DNA of 64,000 nt from Streptomyces sp. SW4 (GTDB lineage: Bacteria > Actinomycetota > Actinomycetes > Streptomycetales > Streptomycetaceae): the NCBI GenBank assembly GCA_003248315.1, contig QKWM01000004.1, forward strand, positions 3,345,001-3,409,000. The letters are read 5' to 3'. Positions within the stretch are counted from its first letter, which is position 1. The number at the start of each line of letters is the position of its first letter. This document shows positions 63,188 through 64,000 of this stretch, in pieces. Made by a program: the position numbers and the translations under genes. Below the pieces are notes generated by a model. The model was given only the letters and a program-made list of their open reading frames with translations. It did not search any database and was not told the DNA's origin.

Positions 63188-64000
63188 ATGAAACCCGCAC
63201 AGGCCGATGCCTACCTCCGTCGCCTGGGAGTCCCCTACCCGGCGTGGCCCACCCTGGAGGTGCTGCGTGAGCTGCACGTGCGCCACCTGCGGGCGGTGCC
63301 GTTCGAGAACCTGTCCGTCCATCTCGGTGAGGAGATCGTCCTCGACGAGGACCGGCTGGTGGACAAGCTGACGACCGCCGGCCGGGCGGGTTCTGCTACG
63401 AACTCAACGGCGCCTTCGGGGCGTTGCTCACCGCCCTGGGTTACGAGGTGACCCTGCTCGCCGCCCGGGTCTACGGGGAAGGGGACCGGCTCGGCATCCC
63501 GTACGACCATCTGGCGCTGCGGGTGCGGACGGTGGACGGCGGCGACTGCCTGGCCGACGTCGGTTTCGGGGCGCACAGCCACGGGCCGCTGGCGTTCGGG
63601 GAGCGTGGCGAGCAGAGCGACCCCGGCGGCACCTTCCGGATCGCCGAGGCGGGGCCGGATGCCGCCGGTGTGCGCGGTGGCCACGCCTCGGCGCGCGCCG
63701 CGGACCTGGACGTCCTGCGGGACGGGAAGCCGGTGTACCGGCTGGAGACGCGGCCCGGGTGCTCGGTGACTTCGTGACCGGGGCGTGGTGGCACAGCACC
63801 TCGCCCGAGTCGCACTTCCTGCGGTCCCTGGTCTGCTCGCGGCTGACCGAGGACGGCGGGAGGGTCACGCTGAGCGGCAGGCGGCTGACGCTGACGTCAC
63901 CGGGCGGGGAGAAGGAGGAGCGCGAGCTGGCGGCGGACGAGGACGTGCTGGAGGTCTACCGGGAGCGGTTCGGGATCGGCCTGGACCGGGTGCCGACGGT
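63188..64000 (+). CDS. Arylamine N-acetyltransferase, 3' truncated (two apparent frameshifts)
   Basis: Acetyl-CoA:arylamine N-acetyltransferase-type enzyme from ATG 63188 (MKPAQADAYLRRLGVPYPAW). FENLSVHLGEEIVLDEDRLV is family-typical. After one missing base near 63386-63393 the catalytic cysteine motif GGFCYELNGAFGALL appears. The histidine (YDHLALRV) and aspartate (CLADVGFGAHSHGP) of the Cys-His-Asp triad follow. A second missing base near 63760 restores LGDFVTGAWWHSTSPESHFL, which runs to the window end at GLDRVPT. In actinobacteria such enzymes act in sterol catabolism or in antibiotic amide formation; the substrate is not clear here. Its context after comEC suggests a stand-alone housekeeping gene. 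GAGACT (63176-63181) is a weak -10-like box. Confidence 0.88.

Overview
This is 64 kb of a high-GC (about 70 percent) actinobacterial chromosome, almost certainly Streptomyces. Three things point there: third-position GC bias in every real frame, many GTG starts and leaderless genes, and the gene order valS-folC-ndk-mreB-mreC-mreD-pbp2-rodA ... rne-rplU-rpmA-obg ... proB-proA ... nadD-rsfS ... leuS ... comEA-comEC, which I know from the S. coelicolor core. No insertion sequence, prophage, integrase, CRISPR array or replication origin was seen.

Layout. (1) 3-5552: valS (5' truncated), folC, a small DUF4233 membrane protein and ndk. (2) 5860-12328: the mre wall-synthesis cluster (mreB, mreC, mreD, class B PBP, SEDS protein). 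(3) 12414-20407: a CYTH-CHAD polyphosphate-type protein, then a radical-SAM gene and its usual partner (TIGR03936 type), separated here by an Mrr-nuclease/TerD fusion and a repeat-built membrane protein. (4) 20682-29417: rne, a nucleotidyltransferase plus glycerol-1-phosphate-dehydrogenase pair, rplU, rpmA, obg. (5) 29524-37993, minus strand: galU and three CDP-glycerol glycerophosphotransferase-type genes for teichoic-acid-like polymers. (6) 38553-48186: proB and proA, two related single-pass membrane proteins, an M48 peptidase, two tiny membrane proteins, nadD and an LCP/LytR_C protein. (7) 48326-53512: rsfS, a histidine phosphatase, two tRNA-Ala(GGC) genes with two tiny zinc-ribbon genes between them, and a minus-strand redox pair (b-type membrane protein plus NuoF-like/ferredoxin protein). 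(8) 53727-64000: leuS behind a leader peptide and terminator, a membrane-anchored coiled-coil protein, degV, comEA, comEC and the start of an arylamine N-acetyltransferase.

How the genes fit together. Much of the window serves the cell and spore envelope: MreBCD/PBP2/RodA build lateral and spore wall, the TagF-like enzymes make glycerol-phosphate polymer, GalU supplies UDP-glucose, and the LCP protein probably attaches polymer to peptidoglycan. The rest is translation and RNA metabolism (valS, leuS, obg, L21/L27, rne, rsfS, tRNAs) and housekeeping metabolism.

Sequence quality. About 60 apparent frameshifts interrupt at least 25 otherwise conserved genes. All but one are resolved as missing single bases, mostly in runs of C or G, and the remaining site fits two missing bases. 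When the missing bases are restored every gene returns to a whole number of codons with family-typical ends. I therefore annotate these as intact genes carrying sequence errors, give corrected boundaries, and state the likely shift sites. Coordinates are those of the window as given.

Most interesting: the Mrr-TerD fusion with its repeat membrane neighbour, the b-cytochrome-like/NuoF-ferredoxin pair, the two membrane paralogues sharing a cytoplasmic SVVFDExFVRAA motif, a leucine attenuator before leuS, a repeated leaderless-promoter geometry, and tandem-repeat arrays that repeatedly sit just after stop codons.
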